From an uncultured Bacteroidales bacterium (GTDB lineage Bacteria; Bacteroidota; Bacteroidia; Bacteroidales; UBA932): a DNA stretch of 6,627 nucleotides. The notes under the pieces were generated by a model. That model saw only the letters and a list, made by a program, of their open reading frames with translations, ran no database searches and had not been told where the DNA came from. Shown piece by piece: positions 6,054-6,627 of the stretch. The position numbers and the translations under genes were made by a program. The stretch's first letter is position 1, and each line of letters starts with the position of its first letter. The stretch is from positions 1 through 6,627 of the forward strand of contig CAMZCW010000130.1 of NCBI GenBank assembly GCA_947305045.1. Direction: 5' to 3'.

Positions 6054-6627
6054 ATGAAACTGGACGGAAGACGCGAAAGCACGCACGTAGAAGACCGCAG
6101 AGGTCTGAGTGGCGGCAGCAAGGCCGGTCTGGGCCTGGGCGGTATAGCCATCGTTGCCATTATTACCCTGTTGATGGGCGGGGACCTGGGGGACGTATTC
6201 AGGAACGTGGCATCTTCCGGCGGCATGCAGTCGGCGGTAGAGACCTCCTATGAGCCCACGGCGGAGAACGAGGCCCTGGCCAAATTCTCCCGCCAGATTC
6301 TGGCGTCGACAGAGGACGTATGGGGCAACTATTTCATGGACAACGGGATAGGCACGTACAAAGCCCCCACGCTGGTGCTCTATACCGGTTCCACCAGCAC
6401 CGCCTGCGGGCAGGGGCAGGCCGCCATGGGGCCGTTCTACTGCTCGGCCGACGAAAAGCTGTATATCGACCTATCCTTCTTTTCCAGCATGAAGCAGCAG
6501 CTCGGGGCCGACGGCGACTTCGCCTATGCGTACGTGATTGCCCATGAGGTAGGGCACCACGTGCAGCATGTACTGGGCACGCTGGACCAGGCGCACAGCC
6601 AAATGGCCCGCATGAGCAAGGCCGATG
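6054..6627 (+). CDS. ypfJ: YpfJ-type neutral zinc metallopeptidase, N-terminal part, cut by window edge
   Basis: The first 191 codons of a membrane-anchored zinc peptidase (PF04228 type); full-length relatives run to somewhat under 300 residues, so roughly two thirds is present. Seen: a polar N-terminus with MKLDGRREST and EDRRG, typical of the family, one membrane segment at about 27-42 (GLGGIAIVAIITLLMG), then the catalytic domain: VWGNYF (89-94), TYKAPTLVLY (101-110), TACGQGQAAMGPFYC (116-130), DEKLYIDLSFF (133-143) and the zinc site HEVGHH (164-169) followed by VQH. The substrate of this family is not established. The start is the first ATG after the promoter and gives the family's usual N-terminus. 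The upstream terminator suggests it is transcribed on its own or begins a new operon. Confidence 0.92.
   Translation, partial: MKLDGRRESTHVEDRRGLSGGSKAGLGLGGIAIVAIITLLMGGDLGDVFRNVASSGGMQSAVETSYEPTAENEALAKFSRQILASTEDVWGNYFMDNGIGTYKAPTLVLYTGSTSTACGQGQAAMGPFYCSADEKLYIDLSFFSSMKQQLGADGDFAYAYVIAHEVGHHVQHVLGTLDQAHSQMARMSKAD

Noticed and set aside
1..6627. CRISPR array, insertion sequence, tRNA or phage elements
   Set aside because: No regularly spaced repeats, transposase motifs, terminal inverted repeats or tRNA-like cloverleaf were seen; coding is nearly continuous with ordinary chromosomal genes.

Overview
The window looks like chromosomal DNA from a Bacteroidota bacterium, most likely order Bacteroidales, with a fairly GC-rich genome. 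Three things point there. Two promoters fit the Bacteroidota housekeeping consensus (TTTG, about 20 bp, TAnnTTTG) and sit back to back. Starts lack clear Shine-Dalgarno sequences. Predicted signal peptides end in A-x-A followed by Q. The family or genus cannot be fixed from the sequence alone. No rRNA, tRNA, CRISPR array, insertion sequence or other mobile element was seen.

Left half, minus strand, read from 4111 down to 1. An AT-rich divergent promoter region (about 4112-4232) drives a two-gene unit. The first gene fuses an AmgK-like sugar kinase to the C-terminal domain of RapZ. One base after its stop comes a MurU-like sugar-1-phosphate nucleotidyltransferase. Together they resemble the AmgK-MurU route that turns recovered MurNAc into UDP-MurNAc, here with a RapZ-type domain fused to the kinase. 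Downstream on the same strand is an efflux or secretion unit: a TolC-family outer-membrane protein, then a HlyD-family membrane-fusion protein that runs off the left edge. A strong match to a sigma-54 (-24/-12) promoter lies just before tolC and helps set its start codon.

Right half, plus strand. The other arm of the divergent promoter drives a secreted, probably outer-membrane beta-barrel protein of unknown function. Six bases later comes a small APH-fold kinase resembling the TIGR02172 group. A likely intrinsic terminator overlaps the end of that gene. After a short gap with its own Bacteroidota-type promoter comes the start of a YpfJ-type neutral zinc metallopeptidase, cut by the right edge after its HEVGHH zinc site.

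The theme is the cell envelope: wall-sugar salvage, an export channel, a barrel protein and a membrane-anchored peptidase. The best candidates for new biology are the kinase-RapZ fusion paired with MurU, and the sigma-54 promoter before the tolC-hlyD operon. All gaps without a gene are shorter than 130 bases.
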